Assembly: GCA_964036045.1 (NCBI GenBank)
Contig: OZ038382.1
Coordinates: forward strand, 100,318,357 to 100,382,356
DNA: 64,000 bases
Direction: 5' to 3'
From: Eutreptiella sp. 'Long Island Sound 2002'
Taxonomy: Eukaryota; Euglenozoa; Euglenophyceae; Eutreptiales; Eutreptiaceae
The translations under genes were made by a program, and so were the position numbers. Within the stretch, counting starts at the first letter, position 1; the number at the start of each line of letters is the position of its first letter. Below are positions 21,736 through 33,416 of this stretch, piece after piece. Below the pieces are notes generated by a model. The model saw nothing but the letters and a program-made list of their open reading frames with translations, ran no database searches and was not told the DNA's origin.

Positions 21736-24121
21736 TGAAGCCGGTTCGGACCCTCCATCTTGGGGTCACTTGGGGTGTGTATCTATGTGCTGGCAAGCCG
21801 CCATTGGCTGGAATTATACTCTCCCATCCACCTGACCCAACCTGATGTGATAGTGTGATAGATTTGGCCATTCCAGCTATGAGCGGCCATTTGCAATACC
21901 GAGGAGCCGCCGGCTGAGATTTATATATCAGAATATCAGGAATCAACAGGGTTTTTTTATCATAACGTTTCCGTAATTCTTCCGCCTTCCGTTCTGATTG
22001 TCAATGTATCGGCGACTGTCAGTTGGTTCGCGATTTTGCGGTAACCGATTGGTTAACTGTTATTTACAGATATTTTGGCGGAAACCCTGATGAAGGGTCA
22101 GATTTCATCAGTAACGGGTTCGTTGCTTCCGCAATTTTCATGTTATACACTCGCAAAATTCATCTGATTTTTTCAGACATTCGGAATCAGATTTTAGACT
22201 TCAAGATCGCCGCACTTGATATGATGACTCTCGAGTGGTCCCACATTTTTCGCCGATCACAAATCAACCTTCCTTTTGTTATCTCCTTCATTTTTCTTGG
22301 AGATATAGTCGAAACAAATGGTCACATTGAAAGGTCATATCTCCGGCTCACGGCGATGAATACCAATTTCGAGAATCTGGTTGAAATCGCCTTGGTCTCA
22401 ACTTAATTTGGGAAGCATCAAACGTCTTTGATGTGAATACATGCCCGGTGTAGCAAGGGATAATGGTCAAGAGGGTAGAAAGTGATATATAACTCTTGGA
22501 CCGTGCAACCGAATATTTTAATGTACTGCATGAGTGTTGGTGTTGCATAGAAACTTTCCTTGGGTTCCTACGTATTTTTAACGTGTAGTTTTGTCCATGG
22601 ACGGGCATGGCATAGCAGCGTGGGAGGCACTTTTTGAGGGTAGGTGTTATATGCATGGTATGTGCTTCGATGTGCTCACGCCCATGTTATATATCTCCGT
22701 TTGTAGGAAGATATATGGAGTCATACGTGGCTAGGGCTTCGCCCATGTCCCAATGGTGAGCTCCATAGCGCTAGACTAAGTCTACCGCAATATAGTGCAT
22801 GTGGGAGGGCTTACGGAGCGACCCACAAGCGCCACTATCAATTTTCCCATTCTCATTATGCGTGTCGTGAGGAGGTTCGAGAGTGTCCCCATGCGTCCAT
22901 GTGGGATCCAAGTGGCGGGATCTTTTGCAAATGGTCCCAAGCAATTGTGTTTTGAACCATATGTGGATACCATGGTTGAGCGAAGTTATATACTATTGTA
23001 ATTATCTTGAATTTGGCATTATTTGCATTTTTTTGACCTCATTTTCTGCTCATTTTTGTATTTTATGTGCTCAACTGGTCGGCTAACAGTAAAGTGCCTA
23101 GAGACTCTTGAACTATGGTATGTTGCTTATATGTTGGCATATGCTTCAGTGTTGCACCTCGAAATATGCCGGATCAGGTGGTCACTTTTGCGTGGCACAC
23201 CAGGCCCCACAAAATTAGATCTCAAATTCATCAGTTGACTTGTGAAGCATGTCATGTACATAACTGGGGGGGTTTCGGAGCCAATGATGGAATATTCTTG
23301 GGCATCGATCGTTGGTCTATATCACCCTTGTATACTACTCTCCGCTTTGACACATGCATGGAGCATTTGAATATTTGCCGTATGCATTTTTGAGTATATA
23401 ATTGATCTTTGGGCATAATGGTGTGATTTGCCTGATTCTACCATGTTGTGAGGTCATCTTCATGGGGCACCTCTCCAAGCCCAATCGACTCCAAGTCCAA
23501 CCAAGGTTATGTCAGGGTAGGGCATGGTCCTGAGTGCCACTATAGGCCATGACACGTCACCTCCCCTATTGGGCTAGGATTTAGAGGCTTGGGAGGGAAC
23601 ACATTTTGGGGTTTGTGTAGTGACGTTTGACACATGGCATTTAACCATCTTATTTGACTTGGTTCAGGGCATCATGTTGGCGAGTCAAGGGAAGGTCCTG
23701 AGTCCAGGGAATGAGGGGTTTATGGCTGTGATTGTGTATGTTTCCATCTTCCCCCAATTATGCTTGATATGTGTCCATATGCCAATATCAGGGCTTCCTC
23801 TTTGGTGCACTTCTTTGTACATGCCCACCGCCCGTGTCTCTGTGTGCACCGCGAGATGACCGGCGTGTTGAAGGGAGTTGTTGAGTGTCAACGAGGGACC
23901 TCAAACACCCTTGGAAGCTGACAGTGTGGATTGGTTTGGATTGTACTTGGGAGTTGGTTATTGCAAGGGATCAGGGTTTGTGTGAAGGAGCCTATTTTAC
24001 TATTTTTTGTTGGAAATCGTGCCGGATAGGGCAAGATCATGCAGACCCTGGTGAGAAGCAAGACCATAGGAGTGACGGGATATGGTGGAAGGGGTACAGC
24101 AGGGGCCGGTCCTGGTCTTCA
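21736..24121 (+). repeat. LTR-1, 3' LTR of element B
   Basis: 2386 bp from TGAAGCCGGTTCGGACC to GGTCTTCA, with terminal inverted repeat TGAAG/CTTCA. It is homologous to LTR-2, -3 and -4 (which are in reverse orientation) and more distantly to the element A LTR. Near its right end (about 24034) it has the ATG that opens gag in D and E. It abuts integrase of element E at 24122, in opposite orientation. Confidence 0.85.
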
Positions 24122-25031
24122 GCCGAATCCCCATGTGCTTGCACATCGTCTTGAACCAGGTCCCCACAAGTTGACTGCCCCGATCGCTGCAGATGACACC
24201 TGGGACATCAAAGATTGTGAGCCAATGCATGATCATGGCGTCGGCGACGGTCTTGGCCTGCAGACCCACTCCATGCTTGTCCTTCTTGTCCTCCTTCTTG
24301 GACTTCTTGCCAGGGACCGCCACGATATACCCGCTGTGCCTATCCATCGCAAGGATGACACAGTCGTAGGTCTCCCCTTCCAAGGTGACCTCAGGCATGG
24401 CGAATACATCAATGGCCACGGACTGCATAGGGCCCTCCGGTATAGCCGTATACACCGGGTTGCCCGCTATGGAATGGTTGGGGCATTTCGTGGCCTGACA
24501 CACGGCGCAGTCGCTGCAGTACTTGTCCAGGAGGGCGTAGTACCCCGGTGGGAACTTGAAGCGCCACTCCAGGTCCTGCTGCATCTTGTCCCGACCAGGA
24601 TGCATGAGCTGGGCGTTATTCTAGTGGTCAATGAGCTCCTCATTTCGGTTCTCAGGGACCAATAGCTTGTCCTTGAGGAATAATTTCTCCCCATCCTCGG
24701 TCAAGCCCTCAGGCCATTTGTCATTCGACGGGGCGCTCACGGCATTCCAGTACCTGCTCCAGTGCTCGGATGCCGCATAGTCATCCGACCAGTCTTCTGT
24801 AAGCACCGACCTGACTAGCTCTACAGGGGCCACCGTCCATTGCTCGAGGGTTTCCTCTCGAATCCCGGAACTTGGCCAGATCTGTACGGTTTGCCATCAC
24901 CACAAAGCACTTGACCCCCTCTTGCTCCATGGCCTTCTCCATCTCGATGATGCGCTTGGCCTCCTCAGTCTCCTCGGCGTCCCCATGGCTGGATATGTCC
25001 ATCCATGCCTTGCCCGCGGGGTAGGCCCATC
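24122..25031 (-). pseudogene. pol: element E integrase, truncated
   Basis: Minus-strand integrase of element E from the junction with its RNase H to an abrupt end at GIR (24122), where LTR-1 of element B begins. Zinc-domain MHPGRDKM and CSDCAVC, first Asp (VAIDVFAMPEV), LAMDRHSGYI and ICSDRGSQL are present; the catalytic Glu and the chromodomain are missing. Breaks: a deletion/frame change near 24860 (KFRDSRGNPRA) and TAG near 24621. Confidence 0.75.
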
Positions 25032-25585
25032 GACTGATGCAATCTGCCGCAGTGTTGTCCTTTCCGGGGACGTATACGACGCTGAGGTCGAATTTGGCGA
25101 ACGTCTCGTGCCACCGGGCCCTCCTTGCCGCCGGTCCCGAGGGGGTATCGACGTGCTCCTTGCGCCAGCTTTGTAAGGACTGATGGTCCGTGCAAACCAC
25201 CACCGGTTGTAACCCGATATGGCCAGATTACTTCCTGAGCGCACAAACAATGGCGTACGTCTCCTTCTCCCTCGCAGTCCAGGTTCGACGTTGGCCCTCA
25301 GCCAGGATCTGGCTCCAAAACGCCACGGGTACGTGCGACCCGTCATCCCGGACCTGCTCAAGGACTGCCCCTACAGCATAGTCCGAGGCGTCCGTCCGTA
25401 GCACCAATCCCCTGTCCGGGTCTACCAGGAAGAGCCCCAGCTGCCCCAGGAGTCGCTCCTTCAGGCTGCTGAAGGCATCTTCGGCCTCAGGGGTCCAGGC
25501 AAGCTTCTTCTTGCTCCCGTTCTGGCCATCGAACTTCCCCACCTGCAGCATCTTGTGCAGCGGGCCCGATAGTTCTGTATACATC
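25032..25585 (-). pseudogene. pol: element E RT end and RNase H (right of the D insertion)
   Basis: Resumes exactly where the part at 38846 stops: MYTELSGPLHKML, then RNase H with VLRTDASDYAVGAV and CTDHQSLQSW. Trp is retained at ISRWAYP, unlike B and D. One stop (TAA/TAG) follows CALRK at about 25228. Its first four bases (catc on plus, 25582-25585) are the duplicated target of element D. Confidence 0.8.
25582..25585. repeat. target-site duplication of element D, left copy
   Basis: catc immediately left of the D LTR terminus; matches catc at 38846-38849. Removing D and one copy restores continuous RT coding sequence of element E. Confidence 0.85.
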
Positions 25586-28026
25586 TAAAGAAGGTCCCTA
25601 CCAGGACCGGCCCCTGCTCTACCCCTTCCACCATTTCCTGTCACTCCTATGGTCTTGCTTCTCACCAGGTTCTGCATGATCTTGCCCTATCCTGCACAGT
25701 TTCCCACAAAAAATAGTAAAATACGGCTCCTTCACACAAATCCTGATCCCTTGCAATAACCAACTCCCAAGTACAATCCAAATCCAATCAATCCACACTG
25801 AGGGCTTCCAAGGGTGTTTGAGGTCCCGTGTTGACACTCAACAACTCCTTTCAACACACCAGTCGTCTCACGGTGCACGAGGAGACACGGGCGTTGGACA
25901 TGTACATAGAATTGCACCAAAGTTAATAAAGAAGCCCTGAAATTGGGATATGAACACAAATCAAGCAACATTGGGGAAAGATGGAAACATACACAATCAC
26001 AGCCATAGACCCCTCATTCCCTGGACTCAGGAGCTTCGCTTGACTCGCCAACATGATGCCCTGAACCAAGTCAAATAAGATGGTTAAATGCCATGTGTCA
26101 AACGTCACTACACAAACCCCAAAAATGTGTTCACTCCCAAGCCTCTAAACCGTAGCCCGATACAGGAGGTGGCGTGTCATGGGCTAGAGTGGCACTCAGG
26201 ACCATGCCCTACCCCGACTCAACCTTGGTTGGACTTGGAGTTGATTGGGCTTGGAGAATTGCCCCATGAAGATGACCTCACAACATAGCAAAATTAGGCA
26301 AATCACACCATAATGCCCAATATTCAATCATATACTCAAAAATGCATACGGCAAGTATTCAAATGCTCCATGCATGTGTCAAACCGGATGGGTAATATAC
26401 AAGGGTGATATAGACCAAAGATCCATGCCCAGGAATATCCCATCATTGGCTCCCAAACCCCTCCGGATATATGCATGCCATGCTTCACAAGTCAACTCAT
26501 GAATTTGAGACCTAAATTTGTGAGGCCTCGTGTGCCGCGCCAAAGTGACCACAGGATCCGGCAGATGGTGAGGTACAACACCAAAGCATATGCCAAAATG
26601 TGTGCAACATACCATAGTTCACAGATCTCTAGGCACTTTACTGTTAGCCGACCAGTTGAGCACATAAAATACAAAAATGAGCATAAAATGAGGTCAAAAA
26701 CATGCAAATAAAGCCAAATTCAAGATATTCACAATAGTATATAACTGTGCTCACCCATGGTATCAACATATGATTCAAAACACACTTGCTTTGGACCATT
26801 TGCGAACAATCCCCCCACTTGGATCCCCACATGGACGCATAGGGACACCTTCGAACCTCCTCCCGACAAGCACCATGAAAATGGGAAAACTCATAGTGGC
26901 GCTTGTGGGTCGCCCCGTAAGCCTTCCCACATGCACTATATGTGCGGTAGACGTAGTCCAGCGCTATGGAGCTCACCACCGTGACATTGGTGAAGCCCTT
27001 GCCACGTATAACTCCATATATCTTCCTACAAACGGAGATATATAACATGGGCGTGAGCATAGCGAAGCACATACCATGCATATAACACATACCCTCGAAA
27101 AGTGGCTCCCACCATGGTATGCCATGCCCCTCCATGGACATAACTTCACGTTTAACATACGTAGGAACCCAAGGAAAGTTTCTATCCAACACCAACACTC
27201 ATGCGGTACACTCGGAAGTCGCATTAAAATATTGGATTGCATTGTTCAAGAGTTATATATTACTGTCTACCCCCTTGACCATTATCTCTTCCTCCACCGT
27301 GCATGTGCACACATCAAAGACGTTTGACGCTTCCCAAATTTAGTTGAGACCAAGGCGCTTCAACCCCATATCTCAAAGTTGAAACTCCTCGCAATGAGTC
27401 GGAGGAATGATGTTTCAAAGTGGCCTCACGAATCAATTTTGTTTCGACTATATCTCCAAAAAAAATGAAGGAGACAACAAAAAGAAAGGTTGATTCGTGA
27501 TCGGGGAAAAACGTAGGACCACTCGAAATTCATCATATCAAGTGCGGCGACCTCGAAGTCAGAAATCCGATTCTGAATGTCTGAAAAAATCTGATGAATT
27601 TTGCGAGTGTACAACATGAAAATTGCGGAAGCAACGAACCCTTTACTGATGAAAATTGACCCTTCATCGGGGTTTCCGCTAGAACATCTGGAAATAACGG
27701 TTAACCAATTGGTTACCGCAAAATCGCGAGCCAACTGACAGTCGCCGATACATTGACAGTCAGAACGAAAGGCTGAAAAATTACGGAAACATTATGATAA
27801 GAAAACCGTGTTAATTCCTGACATTTTTATATATACATCTCAGCCGGCGGCGCCTCGGTATTGAACATGGCTGCTCATAGCTGGAATGGCCAAGCCTATC
27901 ACACTATCACATCAGGTTAGGTCAGGAGGATGAGAGAGTATGATATCAGCCAATGGTGGCTTGCCGGCACATAGATACACACCCCAAGTGACCCAATGAT
28001 GGCCACAGAAGTCCGGACCGGCTTCA
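25586..28026 (-). repeat. LTR-2, 3' LTR of element D
   Basis: 2441 bp. On the minus strand it runs from TGAAGCCGGTCCGGAC at 28026 to ACCTTCTTTA at 25586. It is preceded on that strand by the polypurine tract and followed by the gatg target repeat. Confidence 0.85.
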
Positions 28027-28422
28027 CCCCCCTTCTAAGAGCGTTGTTTCCGGTCCGAAGTCATTGAAGAGAGGACAGGAGGACCCCAATGGGCTCCAAA
28101 CCCCCCCCCCCATGTCCCAAGGACACATGGAGGCCCCACATACGGCGTAAGTGTCCCCCATGCCCCAAGGGAGGGGTGAGGAAACTCATAATCGGTGCCC
28201 TCCGCCATATCCGATCTCCTCTTGATGTACAACATGGACCAAGGGGATCAAAGATAGAGAAACGTCGTCGATCGATCTAAATATGTATACCACAATGAAA
28301 TATGTATGTGTGCGGACCGAGTGAAGGGGGAATATGGTCAATCAAGGCCCAAAAATCCCCCGATTAACGCCCTCACCCCTCTCCCAAGCACAAGGACAAA
28401 CAGAAATGCGAAAGGGGATTCA
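28027..28422 (-). other. element D 3' noncoding region with polypurine tract
   Basis: Minus strand: after the pol stop at 28423 come ~385 bp ending in ttagaagggggg (28038-28027) directly against the LTR. Includes the ~10-bp poly-C run visible on the plus strand at 28107-28116. No coding frame is supported. Confidence 0.75.
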
Positions 28423-30201
28423 TTACGGTGCTACTGCAGCCATGAAATGGACCAACACGTCCTTGACATCCAAAGAGATGTTTTTCCTCCTTAGATATTC
28501 CATCCAGACCGTGGTATACCTCGGCACAAAACTGGCCGGAGGCTCCCACGATTCTCTGGAGGCGGCAAATCCCTTCCAACGGACTTTGTAAAGCCTCCCC
28601 CCAGGCGTCCCCGGGTCTGCCTTGTCCGTCAGGATCCTCTCGGCGGTGAAGTCGTCGTCCTCACCCTCGTGGTCCGAGTCCACATCGCCGGCCGTGAACT
28701 CTAAGGTGACAGGACGTCCGCTGGGGTCTGGTGCTCGGGGATGAAGCTGGGTATGGTCGCGGTCCAGGATCCTGTGATCCCCCACACGAACCGCATACAC
28801 ATCCTGCCCGACCTTCCGCACGATTACCCCCGGCACATACCGAGGCGCCTGCCGATGCCTGGACAGGACATCCTTGTGGTGCCGCTCCACCCATACAGTG
28901 TCTTGGAGAGCATATTTCTGGACTTTTCCCTGCTTGAAGTACTTGGCCCTCTTCCCATGCTCGTCCTGAAGTGCTTTGCACACCTTGGCCGCCGTGTCGT
29001 CGGCCTCAGCCATCATAGCACTCGCATCCCGGGCCACTTTACCATGCTTCAACCACGGGAGAGTGCGTGAAACTCGATCCCGTAGGAACGGGATACCATG
29101 GGGCGACAGTCCAGTGGGCCCCAGAAGGTCGTGGTGGGCCTGGAGCACTCTCCACAGGGAATTGTACCAATTCCATCCCGGTTCGTCAATGTGCAGCTGG
29201 CGGAACTTTTCGAACATCTGCCGCCCGGCCACCTCAGCCCAGCCCTTCAACCGGCTGTCGTACGCCACGGTCTTGGCGTGCCGAATCCCCATGTGCTTCC
29301 ACATCGTCTTGGACCATGTCCCCACGAATTGACTGCCCAGATCGCTGCAGATGACAGCTGGGACATCAAAAATTGTCAGCCAATGCCTGATCATGGCATT
29401 AGCGACGGTCTTGGCCTGCAAACCCACTCCATGCTTGTCCTTCTTGTCCTTCTTCTTGGACTTCTTGCCAGGGACCGCCAGGATATACCCGCTGTGCCTA
29501 TCCACCGCCAGGGTGACACAGTAGTAGGTCTCCCTGTCCACGATGACCTCAGGCATGGCGAATACATCCATGGCCACGGACCGCATAGGGGCCTCCCGTA
29601 TAGCCGTATACACCTGGTTGCCAGCCGTTGAGTGGTTGGGGCTCTTCGTGGCCCGACACACGGCGCAGTTGCTGCAGTACTTGTCCAGGAGGGCGTAGTA
29701 CCCCGGTGGGAACTTGAAGCGCCACTCCAGGTCCTTGCGCATCTTGTCCCGACCCGGATGCATGAGCTGGGCGTTATGCCAGTGGTCAATGAGCTCCTCC
29801 ATTCGGTTCTCAGGGACCAAAAGCTTGTCCTTGAGGAAAAATTTATCCCCATCCTTGGTCAAGCCCACTGGCCATTCGTCGTCTGACAGGGCGCTCACGG
29901 CATTCCAGTACTTGCTCCAGTGGTCGGATGCCGCATAGTCATCCGACCAGTCTTCTGTGAGCACCGACCTGACTAGCTCTACGGGGGCCACCATCCATTG
30001 CTCGAGGGTTTCCTCTCGAATAGCTTGGACTCGGGCGCCCCGGAACTTGGCCAGGTCTGTACGGTTTGCCATCACCACAAAGCACTTGACCCCCTCTTGC
30101 TCCATGTCCTTCTCCATCTCGATGATGCGCTTGGCCTCCTCGGTTCCCGCGGCGTCCCCATGGCTGGATATGTTCATCCATGCCTTGCCCGCGGGGTAGG
30201 C
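28423..30201 (-). CDS. pol: element D integrase and chromodomain (584 aa open frame)
   Basis: Inserts the DNA copy into the host genome. The longest intact frame of D, open from 30177; it has no true start because it is the C-terminal part of Pol. Zinc domain HWHNAQLMHPG / CSNCAVC; catalytic Asp in VAMDVFAMPEV, Asp in ICSDLGSQF and Glu in GWAEVAGR, with 35 residues between the second Asp and the Glu. A lysine-rich insert (KKSKKKDKKDK) lies between the first two. A GPY-like region is followed by a chromodomain (FTAERIL, YKVRWKGF, ESWEPP). Ends FMAAVAP then TAA. The upstream TGA at 30204-30202 separates it from RNase H. Confidence 0.85.
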   Translation of the reverse strand, partial: AYPAGKAWMNISSHGDAAGTEEAKRIIEMEKDMEQEGVKCFVVMANRTDLAKFRGARVQAIREETLEQWMVAPVELVRSVLTEDWSDDYAASDHWSKYWNAVSALSDDEWPVGLTKDGDKFFLKDKLLVPENRMEELIDHWHNAQLMHPGRDKMRKDLEWRFKFPPGYYALLDKYCSNCAVCRATKSPNHSTAGNQVYTAIREAPMRSVAMDVFAMPEVIVDRETYYCVTLAVDRHSGYILAVPGKKSKKKDKKDKHGVGLQAKTVANAMIRHWLTIFDVPAVICSDLGSQFVGTWSKTMWKHMGIRHAKTVAYDSRLKGWAEVAGRQMFEKFRQLHIDEPGWNWYNSLWRVLQAHHDLLGPTGLSPHGIPFLRDRVSRTLPWLKHGKVARDASAMMAEADDTAAKVCKALQDEHGKRAKYFKQGKVQKYALQDTVWVERHHKDVLSRHRQAPRYVPGVIVRKVGQDVYAVRVGDHRILDRDHTQLHPRAPDPSGRPVTLEFTAGDVDSDHEGEDDDFTAERILTDKADPGTPGGRLYKVRWKGFAASRESWEPPASFVPRYTTVWMEYLRRKNISLDVKDVLVHFMAAVAP

Positions 30202-30595
30202 TCATCGACTGGAGCAATACGCCACAGTGTTGTCCTTCCCCGGGATGTATATGACGCTGAGGTCAAACTTGGCGAATGTCTCATGCCATCGGGCCCTCCT
30301 TGCTGCCGGTCCCGAGGGGGTGTCGACGTGCTCCTTGTGCCAGCTCTGTAAGGACTGATGGTCCGTGCAAACCACTACCGGTTGCAATCCCATGTGGCCA
30401 GACCACTTCCTGAGCACACAGACAATGGTGTACGTCTCCTTCTCCCTCGCGGTCCAGGTTCAACGTTGGCCCTCGGCCAGGATCCGGCTCCAAAATCCCG
30501 GACCTGCTCGAGGACTGCCCCTGGCGGCATAGTCCGAGGCGTCCGTCCGTAGCACGAATCCCTTGTCCGGGTCTACCAGGAATAGCCCCAGCTGC
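30202..30595 (-). pseudogene. pol: element D RNase H
   Basis: VLRTDASDYA followed by a deletion that joins it to GFWSRILAEGQR (B and E have about 14 more residues here). Stop near 30460, then CTDHQSLQSWHKEH and VIYIPGKDNT. It ends in TGA at 30204-30202 in place of the Trp codon, identical to element B. Confidence 0.75.
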
Positions 30596-32231
30596 CACAG
30601 GAGTCGCTCCTTCAGGCGCCTGAACGCATCTTCGGCCTCAGGGGTCCAGGCAAGCTTCTTCTTGCTCCCTTTCCGGCCATTGAACTTGCCCACCTGCAGC
30701 ATCTTGTGCAGCGGCCCTGATAGTTCTGCATACATCCGGACATAGCCCGAATAGTAATTGCAGAACCCCATGAAGGATCGGAGTTCGCTGATGGTCTGGA
30801 GCTTCTCCCAGTGGTGCAGGGACGCCAGCTTCCCAGGCATGCGGCGGCGTTGCCTGTGACCAACAACGTGACCCGCGAACTCCACTTCCTTCACAAAGAG
30901 TGAGGCTTTGGTGTGCTTGCACACCATGTTGTGCTTGTCCAACTCGCTGAGCACTCGGTGCAGATCCTTCTCATGCGCTTCGATGAGCTCGTCCTCAGTC
31001 ATGTCTTCCGTGCCGGACCCGATGATGATGTCATCCACAAAGGGATCTGCAAAGTCCCGGACAGGACCGAGTAGGTCCTCCATCATGCGCTGGAAAGCTG
31101 CCTTGCCATTCTTGGCGCCCATAGGCACCATTTTCCACTGCATGGGCCCCAGGGGCGTTGACATCGCTGTGCAGGGCCTGAAGTCCAGGTGTGGCGGCAT
31201 CTGGTGATAGCCGTGTTGTTGTTTTTGGAGGATGGTGTGGATCAGGGGAAGCGAGTACGAGTCGTGCTCGGTTTGCTCGTTCAGAACCCCTGTAATCCAC
31301 CACCAACCTCCACTCGCCCTTCTCATTCTTGGGCACGATAAAGGCTGGGCTGGCCCACTCACTGTCGGAGGGTTCGATCCAGCCCCGCTCAATAAACTCG
31401 GCCAACAACTTCTTCATGGCCTCAGCCCGATCGCCCTGAAGTTGGTACTCCCGATGACGATAGATCTTGGGGTTCTGCTTCAGCTTGATCCTCGCTGTGC
31501 CAAACCTCCCGCAATCTGGAGGGTTCTTGTTGTCGACGCCACTGAATAGTCGCGGATAGGCATTGATCAGCCTCTCCTTCAGCTTGGCGACCTTCGGGTT
31601 CTCCTGGGCCTCTTCAGCCGCTTGCTTCGGTATCGATACAACCGACCGCACTGCAGTATAGGCCTCTTCCGGGTCCGAGTCAGACATCTCCTCGTCCGAT
31701 ATGCCGTCTTCATCGCCGTGGGGTGCACTTCCCACCGATAGTCTTCGGAAATTTGCGGCATCAGCCTGGTTCTTGTCGCTACCTGCCCCCATTCTTGGAA
31801 AATCCCACGTCGGCGGGTCCGACCCAACCAGACCATCATATTAGTCCACAATGTGATCCATGACCCTCGCCACGAACTCATCCTTCTCGTACTTGCCGGT
31901 GACCAACATCTTGTCGTCCCACTAATGCGGAGCTGTGACCATGGCCCGCCCCTCCTTGGCTGCCACACGGTCAGGCATCCCGATCCGCATGTAGTTGACG
32001 ACGCGGTCGATCTCTGCGTTGGACAGGACGTCAATGCCATCCATTGGCTGATCCGTCCCCTCCTTGGGCTCAAACATGACCCGCATGGGCACCGCCTCAA
32101 CCCTACGGTGGGCTGGGCTTGCGCCCCATCCACCAGGAAAGCCTTGGTACTCCACGCCTGACCTGGGGAGGGCATTGATAAACCCTTGGCGTCGATCAAC
32201 AACTCCTCCTCTGGCGCGAATGACATCTCGT
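30596..32231 (-). pseudogene. pol: element D connector and reverse transcriptase lacking motif A
   Basis: Acidic connector (DGISDEEMSDSDPEEA) and RT with LVVDYRG, then a frame change, NEQTEHDSYSLPLI and ILQKQQ joined directly to HGYHQMPP. About 33 bp present in B (KKRKFTVLDLK region) are missing, so the motif A catalytic Asp is gone, while the second box FVDD at 31042-31031 remains. Further frame changes lie in the connector at about 32235 and 31920. Inactive as read. Confidence 0.8.
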
Positions 32232-33413
32232 TCAGGGTGATGGAATCAAGCGTGACTTGAGACCTTCCAGCAGACATGGGGTGGATCCTATGCCGGTTAT
32301 GACCAGGATCCCCTTCGCCCTATCCGCGACGATCTTCTCCACCGTACATCTGGTGTTGTCCAGGGAGCCATGCCAATACATGGGCCCCCACTCCTTCAAA
32401 CCCCAATGCCTTTGCCAGGCTGAGTCTCCTCGATGCAAATGCCTCCTACACTTCCTCAAAAAAGGGGCATCCCGGGAAGCGAAGACGTCCGTCTCGGGCG
32501 CTTCAGCTCCCAGCGTCTGAATCATCCTGGCATACACCTGCGGCGCCATTCCATACTCCGTGAGCTGAACTCCGCGGTCTCCTCTGGACTTGGCACCTAC
32601 AGATTGCACCGCTTGGACGATCTGATCCTCTTCCTCAGCATTCCATTGGGATTATCCGCATGCATAATCCGTGGACAGCCATGTGAGGCACTCATCAACC
32701 TCCCGGACCAGCATTGCGCGATGGGGAAGGGCTCCAATGGCGTTTGCCACCATGAAGTCATACCCCATGATCATACCCCAATCTGTAATGTCGGCCACAT
32801 AGAAGTTCCCGGATAGAGTGCTTCTCTTCGCCAAATAAGGGCGGTTCAAGCGCTCATGCTCCCAGAATTCCATACTGATAGTGGCCTCATGGGTGCCACC
32901 ACCCATAATATCTCCATTGGCCACCTTCAGGCGTATCGGTCTACAGCTGGGTTGCAGGGATTCCTCCTTGAACAAGCCTCTGCGGATCAGGCTCACCTGG
33001 GCACCCGTATCCACCAAAACATCCACCACCAACTCCTCCTGTCCGCACCGTACAGGCACCTTCAAGTGCAACTGCCGCTCGTCACCATGCGGTGTATGGA
33101 CGACTCTCAGGGCATGCAACTCTAGCACATCTGGGTGCATCAGGACTTCGAGGGTATGGTCACGGATGGTGTAGATCTTGGGCTGGTCCTGCCCGTCCAC
33201 GGGGCTCTCTGTGGTCGCTCCTTCTTTCTTACCACGTCCCTTGCCCAAATACACTTCCCTTGGCAGGGCGCTCCAGGGGTTGGGAGTGGCGAAACTAAGT
33301 GGTTTTGGCTCTTCTGGAGCCTTCTTTGGCACCCGATGTGCCTTGGCTTTCTCTCGGATTCCACTGATTTTCGGATGAGAGACCTCCGAGGTCCCACTCC
33401 CATGGGGGCTCCT
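32232..33413 (-). pseudogene. pol: element D protease and methyltransferase-like domain
   Basis: Open in the gag frame directly after the amber codon at 33416-33414. Protease motif VDVLVDTGAQVSLI, then MGYDFMVANAIGALPH; TAA replaces a Ser codon after DYACG (about 32652). The same frame then encodes EYGMAPQVYARMIQTLG, ETDVFASRDAPF, RGDSAWQRHWG and GILVITGIGS, the conserved domain between protease and RT. The frame is lost at LKSRLIPSP (32232). Confidence 0.8.
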
Positions 33414-33416
33414 CTA
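33414..33416 (-). promoter_or_regulatory. gag-pol amber codon of element D
   Basis: TAG followed by AGG AGC CCC on the minus strand; protease continues in the same frame. Equivalent to the sites at 4652-4654 and 41391-41389. Confidence 0.65.
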
